Below are positions 11,901-21,849 of a stretch of 64,000 nucleotides of DNA, in pieces. Location: NCBI RefSeq assembly GCF_000002985.6, contig NC_003280.10, positions 2,972,501 through 3,036,500 of the forward strand, in the 5' to 3' direction. Both the position numbers and the translations under genes were made by a program. Origin of the DNA: Caenorhabditis elegans (Eukaryota; Nematoda; Chromadorea; Rhabditida; Rhabditidae). A model generated the notes under the pieces. The model saw nothing but the letters and a program-made list of their open reading frames with translations, was not told the DNA's origin and did no database searches. Each line of letters starts with the position of its first letter. Position 1 is the stretch's first letter.

Positions 11901-13426
11901 CCTGAAATAGCAGCTGCTATCTTCTCGAGAAAAAAATGTGGGGACTGAAACTAGAACACTATATTGTAGTGATCTATTTTTACCGGTTTTTGCGGGAAAA
12001 AATTAAAATTTATTAAATTTCAGCTCATCCGGGATAACTCAAACAACATGACATCGGTGACCAGCAGATTTGGAAATTTGCTTCTACTCTTCCCTCCATT
12101 AGCTGTAAGTTGAAGCCGGATATCTCAGAATCTTTTTCTGAAAATTCAAAGTTTGAAGCTTATTATCTCAAAAATTAATAATGATAGAAAAATGTTTTAA
12201 ACTGGCAAATTGTGAAGTACAAAATTTGCTACATTTTGTTAGTTCAAAACTTTTTTGTAACTTTGAGAAATGAAGAGATATGAGAGTTTAAAGTTAAGAG
12301 AGTGCTAAGACGACGAGTCTCTCTACGAAGCTTACTTTAAAGGTCAGTAACTTCTTAGAGATTTGAGATACAAAAAAGTTTTTAACTATTGACTTGTAGA
12401 ATAAGAAATTGTCTACATTTTATCAGTTGAAATCTATTTTTTAACTTTCCTATTTGCCGAGATATTAGCGTTTAAAGTTAAGAAAGTGCTTAGACGTCTA
12501 CGAAGCTTACTTTAAAGGCCAGTAACTTCTCAGAGATTGGAGGTACAAAATTTTTTTTGAACAGTCAATGTGTAGAGTAACAAATTTGCTACATTTTGTC
12601 TGTGCACAACGTTTTTGTAACTTTCGTATTTACCGAGATATGACTGTTTTTAAAAAAACTCGTTAAAAAAATAAAAAAATAAAAAATAAAAAGTCTTGAA
12701 AACTACCCACAGAGCAAGAAATGTACTGTTTCAGTTAACAATTTCAAACAATTTTCAGTAATTTTTTTGCAGAAACTAAGCTCCTTAATCGGTGAAAATG
12801 TGCAACTCGCAAAAATGTTCGGGATCCCAATTGACTCCCTGCTCGTCGAGCTCTACGTCGACGCAGATTCTCCGGAGGTTTGTAATTTTGTCGCAGTTTT
12901 ACCTTATCCCATTCAATTTCAGCTGATCTCCCAAGGATCCCACGCTCGGGAACGATCCGACGTCTCCACACAGACAGCGTCCCTAGAGGGCGCCAGCGCC
13001 TCCATGACACCAGACGTTACCTCCTCGGAATTTGTGAAAATGGAGCAAAACGAGAGCCCGTCAAGCTCAGAGGAGCCAATGTGCATCGGAGCACCTGCCA
13101 CGTCATCCGCCAACGCAGTCGCCACGAACCTTGCCGCTGATCTTTTGGGGCTTCTGCCCAACTTTGACGCGACGGGTCTTGACCTGGCAAGCGCTGCGGC
13201 GGCAGCTGCGACATCCGTCAACTACAGTCATTTTTATGGATTCGGGAACCTCGGCGGCTCACTGGACGACTCATCCTCATCGGGGACGGGCTCGGTGGGC
13301 AGTTTCGCACCCCACTCGGCACCGCCAATCTCGAATAATGTGAACCCGTTCGCCGTCCATGGATTCTTTGACAATAGTGCTCCGAACACTGGTGTCGTTC
13401 ATAATCAGCCGTTTCGATTCGTCTAG
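5925..13426 (+). CDS. HNF4-type nuclear hormone receptor (8 exons, about 593 aa)
   Basis: Ligand-regulated transcription factor. Exons: 5925-5989, 6405-6502, 7075-7529, 10703-10980, 11317-11512, 12024-12104, 12773-12877 and 12923-13426, all in phase with GT/AG borders. The ATG follows a TTTTTTTGCAG acceptor at 5915, a possible trans-splice site; an upstream exon cannot be excluded. Residues about 36-100 form the C4 zinc-finger DNA-binding domain, with [14 protein letters not shown] and second-finger cysteines at about 72, 78, 88 and 91. The P-box reads CYGCKG rather than the usual CEGCKG. Exons 4-7 encode the ligand-binding domain, where [10 protein letters not shown] and [11 protein letters not shown] match HNF4-family helices. 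The last exon is a serine- and alanine-rich tail ending PFRFV. Introns carry repeats and Tc3. I cannot tell which numbered nhr gene it is. Confidence 0.9.
5995..6355. repeat. CTACAGTACCC short repeat in receptor intron 1
   Basis: Irregularly tandem copies of the motif AGCTACAGTACCCATATGG and variants fill most of intron 1. No function is visible. Confidence 0.7.
6527..6955. repeat. interstitial telomere-like GCCTAA block in intron 2
   Basis: Degenerate (GCCTAA)n, the reverse complement of TTAGGC, fills intron 2 of the receptor. Orientation is opposite to the block at 5511-5722. Proline/lysine and leucine/serine frames across it are repeat artefacts. Confidence 0.85.
7560..7782. repeat. TGTCGGCTGC minisatellite, left of Tc3
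   Basis: About eight tandem units of roughly 28 bp built on ATGTCGGCTGCTTCTAGAAA. The array continues on the far side of Tc3, so the transposon landed inside it. Confidence 0.8.
7783..8246. repeat. Tc3 left terminal inverted repeat
   Basis: Reverse complement of 9658-10120 with very few differences. It starts CAGTGTGG and ends near CCTAGCAC. In Tc3 the transposase binds near the outer end of this repeat (family knowledge). Confidence 0.92.
8503..9540 (+). CDS. Tc3 transposase, Tc3A (2 exons, 329 aa)
   Basis: Catalyses cut-and-paste movement of Tc3 into TA sites. Exons are 8503-8919 and 8968-9540, joined by a 48-bp intron with GTGAGA donor and TTTTAG acceptor. The joined length of 329 aa equals the known Tc3A length. 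The N-terminal paired-like helix-turn-helix DNA-binding region begins [15 protein letters not shown]. The catalytic DDE triad is visible as D144 in [10 protein letters not shown]231 in [11 protein letters not shown] and E266 in [11 protein letters not shown]. No stop codon or frameshift was seen, so the protein should be active if expressed. Confidence 0.96.
9658..10120. repeat. Tc3 right terminal inverted repeat
   Basis: Inverted copy of 7783-8246. It ends CCCACACTG followed by the duplicated TA at 10121-10122. Confidence 0.92.
10123..10620. repeat. TGTCGGCTGC minisatellite, right of Tc3
   Basis: Continuation of the array at 7560-7782, with more diverged units towards the exon. Removing Tc3 and one TA restores a unit reading TTGAAATATGTCGGCCGC, which also occurs intact at about 10170. 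Confidence 0.8.
12110..12660. repeat. hairpin-type dispersed repeat in receptor intron 6
   Basis: Three units of about 165 bp carry GTAGA, ACAAATTTGCTACATTTTGT and AAAGGTCAGTAACTTCTTAGAG motifs. It belongs to the dispersed family at 1-1060. Confidence 0.6.
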
Positions 13427-13552
13427 TCATCGTTTTTTTTGTTGTTGTGAGAATTCGAAAATTCGAAAATTTCTGTAGATTTATTGTAGTGTAAAAACAA
13501 ACAAACAAACAAACAAACATTTCTTTGATAGTACAATCTCAAATTGTCAGTG

Positions 13553-13965
13553 CTGGTGTTTGGTGGTGGGAGGAGCGGTTTGAGGTTGCAGCCGACACCT
13601 CACAGGCCAGTACAATGTCGGATGCTTCATTGAATCAGTGGTCGACACTTTGCGAGCCTGGGAGATGTCGGTTGCAAGTTTAGGGCTGAAGTAGGGAGGT
13701 GTCGGCTGCTGTGATACAGTGCGACAACTCCCTGCTGCAGTCTAGCAGCCGACACCTGACGGGTCCGGCTGCAACTACAGTAGGAAGGTGTCGCCTCTTG
13801 CATTAATTCAGCGACCGACACTTCCCTGCTTTAGGCTAGCAGTCGCCGTTTCTGGGGCCCGTGAGGTTGCTCGGTTGCTGATGCAATGTAGCAGCCGACA
13901 CCAGACAGTCCTGTGAGATGTCGCGTTCTTTATTGTATTAGCGGCCGACACCTCGCAAGTCTGCA
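13553..13965. repeat. GTCGGCTGC/GCAGCCGAC minisatellite downstream of receptor
   Basis: Interspersed TGTCGGCTGC and its reverse complement GCAGCCGACA, so the block holds both orientations. No gene is seen between the receptor stop and 14570. A possible polyadenylation signal AATAAA lies at about 14506. Confidence 0.65.
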
Positions 13966-14570
13966 AAAACCTCCTCCTCTCACCAAATTCCGGCATTTTC
14001 CTCGTGCATTCCCACATTTTTGTCAGTTTCCAGATTTCTAAAACACTTTTTTTTTCTTTTTTTACTTTTTTCTAGCATAATCTTCTTCTTTTTTTTTCTT
14101 TGTTATTTTATATGCACTGACCTCATTCAAACCTCAACTCTGTCACCCTTAATTCTTTTTTTTTCTTCAAAAAATCTTTCTCGTTGTGTCCGTTGTGTGT
14201 TTTCTATTTCCAGCAGTAGGTATCCATTTTTCGCCTACTTTTTTCATTTTTATTTTCAAAGTTCCCGGTTGAAATATATGGCTAGTCCACCACCACCCCT
14301 TCCTTGTATATAATCAAAAAGAAGAAATGTACAATAACCCCAATTTCCTACAAATTTTCACCACACTTCCGAGCCCCCGCGTGAGATTCTCCAAGTTTTC
14401 TACAAAAAATTCGAAAAAAAATACACTTTGTACGAAAATTCAGTCAGAACAGCAAAAGACAAATCATTTCCCCCGTTTCTCTTGTTTGATTTATTCTTTG
14501 TGAGTAATAAATTATGAGATTTTTATCGATTTTTGGTGTTCATACAATTTCAGAAAATTAGTCCCGAAAA

Positions 14571-15220
14571 AATGTCGGCTGCACCAGGAGATGTGAGCTC
14601 CAACTGAGAGCCCGGAAATTGTCGGCTGCTTCTGGTTTTGAAAACATGAAAGTGCAGCAACGCCTGTAATCAGCTGGAGCCTGTGATATGTCGGCTGGTC
14701 GTCAGTGTACCCGCCAAGTGCCCGCCGCACTTAAAAAGCAGACAAACGTCGGCAGCAAATTTGAAGCCCGGAAAGTGTCGGCTGCATCTTGTAAACCGCC
14801 AAACGTCAGCTGCAATTTAGATGCCCGTGATGTGCCTGCCGCTATGCGGCTGTCGACTTCTCAGTGGGGTCTGTGATATGTCGGCTGCTCGCCAGTGTGC
14901 TCGCCAAGTGTCCGCTGCACTTAGAAAGCAGCAAAACGTCTGCTACTACTATATCCCCATATATTATCTTCCGGCAGCAAATTTGAAGCCAGGTAAGTGT
15001 CACCTGCACCTAGAAAGCCGCCAAATGTCGGCTGCAACTTGAAAATGGTGTCCGCCGCTAGACGCCCGGGAAGTGTCAGCTGCACTTAGAGAAACGCCAA
15101 AAGTCGGCGGCAACCTGGCTGCCCGCGAAGTGTATGCTGCTAAAAAAAAGTCCGCAAACTGTCGGCTGCTGTCCACTGCTAAACGGATACCCGCGAAGTG
15201 TCGGCTGCTATTATTGAACT
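14571..15220. repeat. TGTCGGCTGC minisatellite block
   Basis: Many diverged units reading AAATGTCGGCTGCAACTTGAAA. A 254-codon frame on the minus strand crosses this block, but it is built from the repeat and is not a gene. Confidence 0.7.
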
Positions 15221-15369
15221 TTACTATGGTTCGTTTTTCATAAAAATTTTTATTGATAGAAATTTTAGAAAATGTTGAAAAAGTACTAGATTGTTTTATG
15301 TAAAATTCAGAACTATCATATTTTCTAATAATTAATTTTTGATCTACCGAAATTTTGCGATAGTGTTTT

Positions 15370-15660
15370 TTTAAATAATAAATATCAACAAAAAAAATCG
15401 TGTCCAGTAGGGCGTACTTGCTAGGTGGTCCTCTAGGGATCCAAAGATGACATCGCCTCCCAGCAATAAATGACCCCGCAGTGCACCTCCTCGCCGCAGC
15501 TGCCGGCCGGGGAGGCGTTTGAGAGAGCACACAGAAATGAGAGAGCGCACAGAGACGCAGACAGTTCGCACTGCCCTCACTGCCGCGACGCGTCACACGC
15601 AACGCCTGCGTCTCCCGCCACCACCTAGTGGTTTTTGTCATTTTTGGTTTCTGTTTTTGT
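15370..15660. promoter_or_regulatory. GC-rich upstream region of first LIN-8-like gene, with ESRE-like site
   Basis: A GC-rich island in AT-rich surroundings. At 15551-15561 the minus strand reads TCTGCGTCTCT, the ethanol and stress response element consensus known from C. elegans promoters. It lies about 250 bp upstream of the ATG at 15812. Regulation by this site is inference. Confidence 0.45.
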
Positions 15661-15811
15661 AATTTGACCTGGTTTTTTGCGGGGTTTGTCGGATTTTTCT
15701 GTGAATTTTTCGGAGAGTTCTGAGAAATGTCTTCATTTTTTTCAAGTTTCTTTGATTTTCTCACCTGTGCGGAAATTTTAAAATTATTCTACTTTTCTTT
15801 TTTCAGACAAA

Positions 15812-18700
15812 ATGACCGGCGTCTACAGAAAGCCGCTCTGGGAGATGGCACCTCTGTATCCACTGGAGAGGCTTCCCACACCGCTTGCCGGCCTCAGAAT
15901 CACTGTTCAGGAGTACATGGCAATGCTGAAATCTGGCCGGAAAGTGTATGAGATAAAGCCCGATGATCGGATCTTGAAGAAAGTGGTGATGAGCGAGATC
16001 GAGAAGATCCCGGACATGTGGGCAGGCGAGAAGAACACCAATCGGCAGGCGGAGCACTATGCGACTGTTGGAGCGGCCGTGTATGCAAGGACAGGCAATT
16101 TGTTGAATAGTGAGTAGTGTTTTTGAAAAGAGCAGAAAATTTGGAGCATTTTTGTAGTTGGAAGTTTTTTAGTAGAATTTTTGCTTTAGAAGATATAAGA
16201 GGTCAAAGTTTTGGCGCCGCATTTTTTAGGCTCACGGCTTAAATCGTATGTATCTCTGCAACGAGTGGAGCTATCAAAAAATTTTAAACTGAAGAAATGG
16301 TCTGCAAAAAATTGTGCACATTTTTGTAGTTAGCAATTTTTTGATAGCTTACCTCGTTGGAGAGATATAGACGAACAAAGGTTAGCAGTCTGCGTCCTTC
16401 TCCCTCTCTTTCCCTCCCCCAATCAGGAAAGGCACAGTGCAACTTTAGCTTGCTGTATCTCAGTGAGGAGTGAAGTTATAAAAAAATGGATGACTAACAA
16501 AATGTTTAACTTTAAATTTTACCCAATTTTGTAGTTGAACTTTTTTTATAGCACTTTTGGTTCAAGAGATATGAGCGTTCAAAAAGGATTAAAAGGATTA
16601 AAGGACGATCCGTTCTTCAAGTGCTATGCACTGCGGATCTGGGATTCAGGTACACTGCGTGGTGGTGATCCCTCTGGGCTGTAATTTAAGCCACGTCCTA
16701 GCCGGGGACTGTGGCCGATAATCCAGTCGTGGATTGCTCCACCTCCCAATAGAGGCTGGGTGAACCTAGGGGGTGAGGCCGGACTTGAACTCGTGACCTC
16801 CAGACTGCTAGCGGCCACCACTACCGACTGAGCTATCTGCCCCCCCCCCCCCCCCAGGTTCATATATTAGCGTTCAAAGTTAGGGGGCAAATTTTTTAGG
16901 CTCACGGCTTAAACCGTATGTATCTCTGCAACGAGTAGAGCAATCAAAAACTTTTCAACTGACAAAAGGATCAACACAAAATTGTGCACATTTTTGTAGT
17001 TAGCACTTTTCTAATAGCTAACCATGCTGGAAAGAAATGAGCGTTTAAAGTTTGCGACTTTTAGTCCGATTTTGAGCAACTTTCCAAGATTTTCAACGGA
17101 AAATCCATTTGTTTTTTGAAAGAACAAATATATCTTCATTTCCATATAAACTTTTTTTTTTAATTTTTCCAATTTCCAGTGAGACAACTAACGATCATCT
17201 TCAAATTCGGCAAGGACGCCCTCCGCAATCGCCTTCGTACCGCAATCGTTAAACAGCAACTCTCACCGGAAAAAGTCGAGGAGCAGCTGTGGCACTGGAG
17301 CTACTACGGCTTTGTCCGCTTCTACCGTCGCAATCTCCTTCCGTGGGAGCTTTTCCTGAAGCGTCAGGTGAATCAGTTGAATCCTGACAAGAAGGTGTAC
17401 ACGGATATTGAAGATGATGATAAGGGGGAGATCATCGCTGGAGAATGGTTTGACGAGTCACAGATTAGACATGCAGCTGAGATAAATGAGATGGAGAGGT
17501 CGCCGGAAGGATCAGAGGGAGGTTCGGTGGAGAAGGAAGTGAAGGTCGAGGCGCCTATTATGGTTTATCAGGATAATAGGTGAGTTGGAAGGGGCTCCGA
17601 AGCTTAGGCGTTGGCTTAGGCTTAGGCATAGGCATAGGCATAGGCATAGGCATAGGCTTCGGCTTAGGCTTAGGCTTTGGAATAGGCTTATGCATTAGGC
17701 ATAGTCTTAGACTTGGGCTTAGGATTAGGCTTAGGCTTAGGCTTAAGCGTAGGCTTAAGCTTAAACATATGCTTAGACTTAGGCTTAGGCTGGGAGCTTA
17801 GGTTTTAACTCAGGCTTAGGCTTAGGATTAGGATAAAGCTTAGGTTTAGGCTTAGGTTTAGGCTTAGGTTTAGGCTTAAGCTTAGGCGTAGACTTAGGCT
17901 TAGGCTTTGGCTCAGGCTCACGCTTAGGCTTAGGCGTAGGCTTAGGCTTAGGCTAAGACTTAGTCTCAGGCTAAGGTTTAGGCTCAGGTTTAGTCTTAGC
18001 CGTAGACTTAGGCTTAGGCTTAGAATGAGGCTTAGGTTTAGGCTTTGGCTTAGGCTTAAGCTGGGCGGGGGGAATTCTTCAGAGTTAGGAGCACCCAGCG
18101 TCCTGCCCCGCCAAATTCTAAACTTCATATCTCTGAAACCATTTGAGCTATCAGAAAAGTTTCTATTACGAAAATGAATTTACCCTGAATTTTCAAAACC
18201 TTTAATTTTTCAGCACCAGCCTCTCCCGCACTAAAGGCAATCGGCAGAGCTCCAAATATTATCAACAAGACGATGACGATCAGCCACCTCCACTGATGCA
18301 TCCAACTGAGGAGTATGCAAAATCGGTGGTTCAGCACCGTCAGTGGATTCAGAATTTGGGAAAACCCCAGATTGAATTGACGCCGAGAAGAAGAAATGAG
18401 AACAATTTGGTGACGTCATCGGTGAGATTTTTAATTTTTTCCCGCCATTTTGAGCCAATTTTAATTAGGTTTTCTTTTTTGCAGAACTTGTCGAGCAGAA
18501 GCTCCCCAACAGTGGCAACCGATTTTGCTCAGGAGATGATCCAGATCACGTATCAAGCAACTCGGATCTCACGAGAGCAGCCGGAATGTGTGAAGCTGCT
18601 CCGCAAGGCTCTTTTTGACACGGTATTGGCGTTTGACCAAAAGGAGTACAAATGTGTGGCGGATTTGTTCAGGGATCTTGCCGATCGGGCTGGGAAATGA
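15812..18700 (+). CDS. LIN-8-like (MADF-like) protein, copy 1 (4 exons, 373 aa)
   Basis: Probable nuclear chromatin or transcription protein; the LIN-8/lido assignment is from remembered residue patterns, not a search. Exons: 15812-16109, 17180-17579, 18214-18421 and 18485-18700. The ATG lies six bases after a TTTTTTCAG acceptor, a likely trans-splice site. Residues about 50-150 resemble a MADF domain, with ILKKVVMSEIEKIPDMW and VRQLTIIFKFGKDALRNRLR-like helices, read here as MRQLTIIF, then the diagnostic WSYYGFVRFYR. The C-terminal 70 residues hold the helical block found in all paralogues (CVKLLRKALFDTVLAF), which recalls a BESS motif. Intron 1 has a SINE-like element and intron 2 a telomere-like block. 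AATAAA follows at 18769. It is the most diverged of the six copies. Confidence 0.8.
16130..17060. repeat. hairpin-type dispersed repeats in intron 1 of LIN-8-like copy 1
   Basis: Several units with ACGAGTGGAGCTATCAAAAA and TTTTTGTAGTTAGCA motifs, interrupted by the SINE-like element at 16628-16848. Confidence 0.6.
16628..16848 (-). mobile_element. tRNA-derived SINE-like element
   Basis: On the minus strand the head reads GGGGGCAGATAGCTCAGTCG with an A-box (TAGCTCAGTCGG) and, about 45 bases on, a B-box (GAGTTCAAGTCC), then a unique tail. These are RNA polymerase III promoter boxes. It lies inside a hairpin-repeat block. A tRNA pseudogene is the alternative, but the tail favours a SINE. Confidence 0.55.
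17604..18062. repeat. interstitial telomere-like TTAGGC block in intron 2
   Basis: Degenerate (TTAGGC)n filling intron 2 of the first LIN-8-like gene. A sub-block at 17625-17655 is a pure GGCATA repeat. Both-strand frames across it are low complexity and not genes. Confidence 0.85.
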
Positions 18701-18873
18701 TTTTCCCGAATGATTATTGATTTGTTTTATTGATTTTTTATTGACTTTTTTGATTGATCTTTTACATTTTGAATAAACTGGTACTGTTGTTTTACAACTA
18801 TTTTTTCGGTTTTTTTCCTCCTAAAATTTCCCTCAAAAGCAGAAGATTTTTATCGATTTTTGTCTGAAAAATT

Positions 18874-18987
18874 TCCCTACCCCCCTACCCTACCTACCTT
18901 TTTTTTTACCTAACCTACCTACCCTACTTTTTTTTACCTACCCTACCTACCCTACCTACCCTACCTACCCTACCTACCCTACCTAAA
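18874..18987. repeat. CCTACCTA microsatellite
   Basis: Near-perfect tandem CCTACCTACC in the gap between the first LIN-8-like gene and the acetyltransferase-like gene. Confidence 0.8.
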
Positions 18988-19116
18988 TTTGCGATTTAAT
19001 ATAATTTTTAAATCTTTTCAAAGTTTGTTCACGTGAAAATCTACAAATCTTTCTTTTAAAATTTTCCAACTTTCTCAATTTTCGAATTTCCAAATTTATT
19101 TCTCAATTTCTCAACA

Positions 19117-21774
19117 ATGCTAGCCGCTCGTGGATTTTTCAAATCTACTCGAATTTCCAATCGATTTTTTGCCAAAAAATCAGTGAAGAATTTAACAAAT
19201 GATGACGTGGATGTTTTGACGAATCCCAGCGACGAATACGTGGATTCTTTCATGAAATATGTGAGTTTTTAACTTTAAAATGCGAAAAAATCGATATTTT
19301 TTTATGGAGACCTCACTACTTTCCTGGGAAGGAAATTTCGGGGACACAGAAACGTGGATTTTGAGAGCGGGCTTTAAGAATAGTTTATTGAAAGCAATAT
19401 TATAAGCTCCGCCCAAAAACAATTCATAGATCTGCGTCCCCGGAAATATTTTCCCCTCGAATTTGTAGTGACTCTTAAGCCAAATTTTGCTTTTTTCGTG
19501 AATTTTCAGAATTTAAGCATTACAAATTTTAAATTTTAAATTTTAAATTTTCAGCACGGAAACGGTCGAGCAGTATTCAAGCGTGAAGATTTGGCTCAGT
19601 GGCGCGATAGCTTCCCGGACTACAAATTCAAAGTGATCAGCTTAAAAGGAGCGCCGAGAGTCATCGCAACGGCACATTTGTGCACATTTCGCCCCATTGA
19701 TCCATCAATCAATAAATCGATAATGTTCATGGGTTTCGGATGGATTGATCCTGGATTCAGATCTCCCGGAACGGCAAAACTTCAGAATGATATGTGTCGA
19801 GTGGAAATGGACAGGGAAGATGATAATATTGTCTCACAGATTAGTTAGTTTTTGATTATAATTTAAGAAAAAGTAAGAAAAATGCTTTAAAATCCTGAAA
19901 AAAAAAAAGTCAAAAAAGTTTGAGACCTCACGCATAGCGAAGAAATGTTTTTGGCGACACGGAAACGCGAGATTTTTTGAGGAAATGCCAGGTTTCCGTG
20001 TCGCCGGATTAAATTTTTCCGATTTTTGTAGGGTCATCAAATATTCAATCAAAGCCCCGCCCACAAAATCCATGTTTCCGTGTCGCCGAAAATATTTTTC
20101 CTTGCTAATTTGTAAGGTCTCCAGAATCTTCAGGAGATACTGAAAATTTGGAGGGGAGATAGTTTCCGGAGATATGGAACTCCGTGAAGTTTTTGGGCGA
20201 ATTTTTCATATAATTAATAAGCTCCGCCCATAAAATCCAGGTTTCCGTGTCTTCGAAAATAGTTCCCCTGAAACTTTGTGGTGTCTCCAGCATTTTTTAG
20301 AGACACTGCAAGTTCGGAGGGGAAAGTTTCCGGAAATTAGGGATTTCTGAAATTTTTGGGCGACTATTTCATAAAAATTATAAGCCCCGCCCACAAATCC
20401 ATGTTTCTGTGTCGCCGGAAATATTTTCCCCTGCTAATTTGTGGGTCTCCAGCATTTTCTAGAGACACTACTAACTTGAACTGGAGAAATTTTCGGGGAT
20501 ATCGAATTTCGAGAAGTTTTTGGGCGAATTTTTCACATAATTAATAAGCTCCGCCCACAAATCCATGTTTCTGTGTCGCCGGAAAACTTATTCTTAGCAA
20601 ATTTATGAGGTCTCCAGAAAGTTTTTGAGACACTGCTGACTTAACGGGAAAAGTTTTTGGAAATTAGGGATTTGTGAAATTTTTGCCCAAATCAGAACCA
20701 GTGTCATTAGAGACACTACAAACTGAAGAAAAACACGTTTCCGGAGAAACAGTATATGTGAATTTTTGCAGACCAACCGGCCAAAAATTTCTGGCACAAG
20801 CTGTCCAAGCGGAAAGAATTCTTGGATCTCGGACACAAAGCCGGCGACGTTGGCTACAAGACATTCTACAGTGCACACGACGTCGTGCTCCCTGAGAACT
20901 TGGATTTGTCTGGAATTACAGTGAAAAATGCTCGAGAAGTTCCGAAGAGAGATATCATAAATTATGATCAGACAATTCATCCGTATCACCGCGAAAAGTA
21001 CATCATCTCTCATATGTACGATCGGGATGGATTCGGGAAAGTGGCGTATGATGAGGAGGGAAATGTGATTGGAATCGGGCAAGCTGTGATCTATGAGAAC
21101 AGAAAAGATTGTAATTTAGGGCCTATTTATGCTGAAAATACACGTGTCGCTCAGGCAATGTTTGCGGAGATTTTGAAAGATATTAAGGCATCCGAGAAGA
21201 CGGTCGTCAGTTTTGAAGTTCGATCCGGGCAGCTGAATAAGGATAGTTTTTGGTGAGTGAGCCTCCTAATGTGTCGGCTGCTAGTTAAAGCTTGCCGCTT
21301 GCAGCCGACATCTAGCGGGTATTGATATTCAACCAGCAGCCGACATCTCATAGGTTATGTAGCGTGTTAGCAGCTGACATATCGCGAGCTCAAAGCCATT
21401 CAAGCAGCCGACAGCGTATGGGTTTTGTAACTTGAAGCAGCGGACACATAGCAGGCTAACAACGTGGCTTACCGTGCAGCCGACCTTGCGGGTCGACATA
21501 GCAGCCGACTTCTAATAGGTTTCGCTTACTTCAATCAACAGCCGACTTCTCGAGGCGCCGGCAGCAGACACTCCACGGCTCTCATTATTTCCCCGTGCAG
21601 CCGACATTTCCCTCCTCAACCTACTTTCAAATTTTCAGCTGGCTCACCCCATTCCTGACACACAAACCAACTCGTTCGCACGTCTGTAACCTGGTCTACA
21701 CTGATTGTGTGCCTGAAAATATCGATTTTTCCAAAGTCTACAGCCCAACTCACGCTCAACTTTTCATGGTTTAA
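19117..21774 (+). CDS. GNAT/DUF1248-type acyltransferase-like protein (4 exons, 349 aa)
   Basis: Exons: 19117-19260, 19555-19843, 20772-21252 and 21639-21774; all phases agree. The product looks like the nematode DUF1248/YitH-HolE-like family, which has an N-terminal GNAT acetyltransferase fold; the acyl acceptor is unknown. The first 25 residues (MLAARGFFKSTRISNRF) are basic and hydroxylated with no acids, suggesting mitochondrial targeting. The GNAT-like part covers PDYKFKVISLKG, GFGWIDPGFR and YDRDGFGKVAYDEEGNVIGIGQA, and the C-terminal half contains NCNLGPIYAEN-like sequence (read as DCNLGPIYAEN). The ATG is the first in-frame start. Introns 2 and 3 hold repeats. AATAAA follows at 21787. 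I am confident of the gene model and moderately sure of the family. Confidence 0.8.
19310..20700. repeat. tandem repeat of about 165 bp in acetyltransferase-like introns
   Basis: Intron 2 (19844-20771) has about five units containing GTTTCCGTGTCGCCGG, CCCCTGCTAATTTGTGGG, TCTCCAGCATTTTCTAGAGA and AAGCTCCGCCCACAAA, at about 165-bp intervals (marks near 20072, 20242, 20402 and 20566). A related partial copy lies in intron 1 near 19310-19460. Confidence 0.75.
21260..21630. repeat. GCAGCCGACA minisatellite in intron 3
   Basis: Diverged GCAGCCGACATCT units, the reverse complement of the TGTCGGCTGC family. It fills intron 3 of the acetyltransferase-like gene. Confidence 0.7.
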
Positions 21775-21849
21775 TTCTGATTCAGAAATAAAACGTGGAA
21801 GCTACACAATTTTAATACAATTTTTTTCCAAATTCGTTTTGGAGTTATA

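Noticed and set aside
15000-15764. 254-codon minus-strand frame
   Set aside because: It is built from the antisense of the TGTCGGCTGC minisatellite and an AT-rich spacer, with no domain and no splice context.
20603-21082. 159-codon minus-strand frame
   Set aside because: Antisense to exon 3 of the acetyltransferase-like gene, which has phase-consistent splicing.
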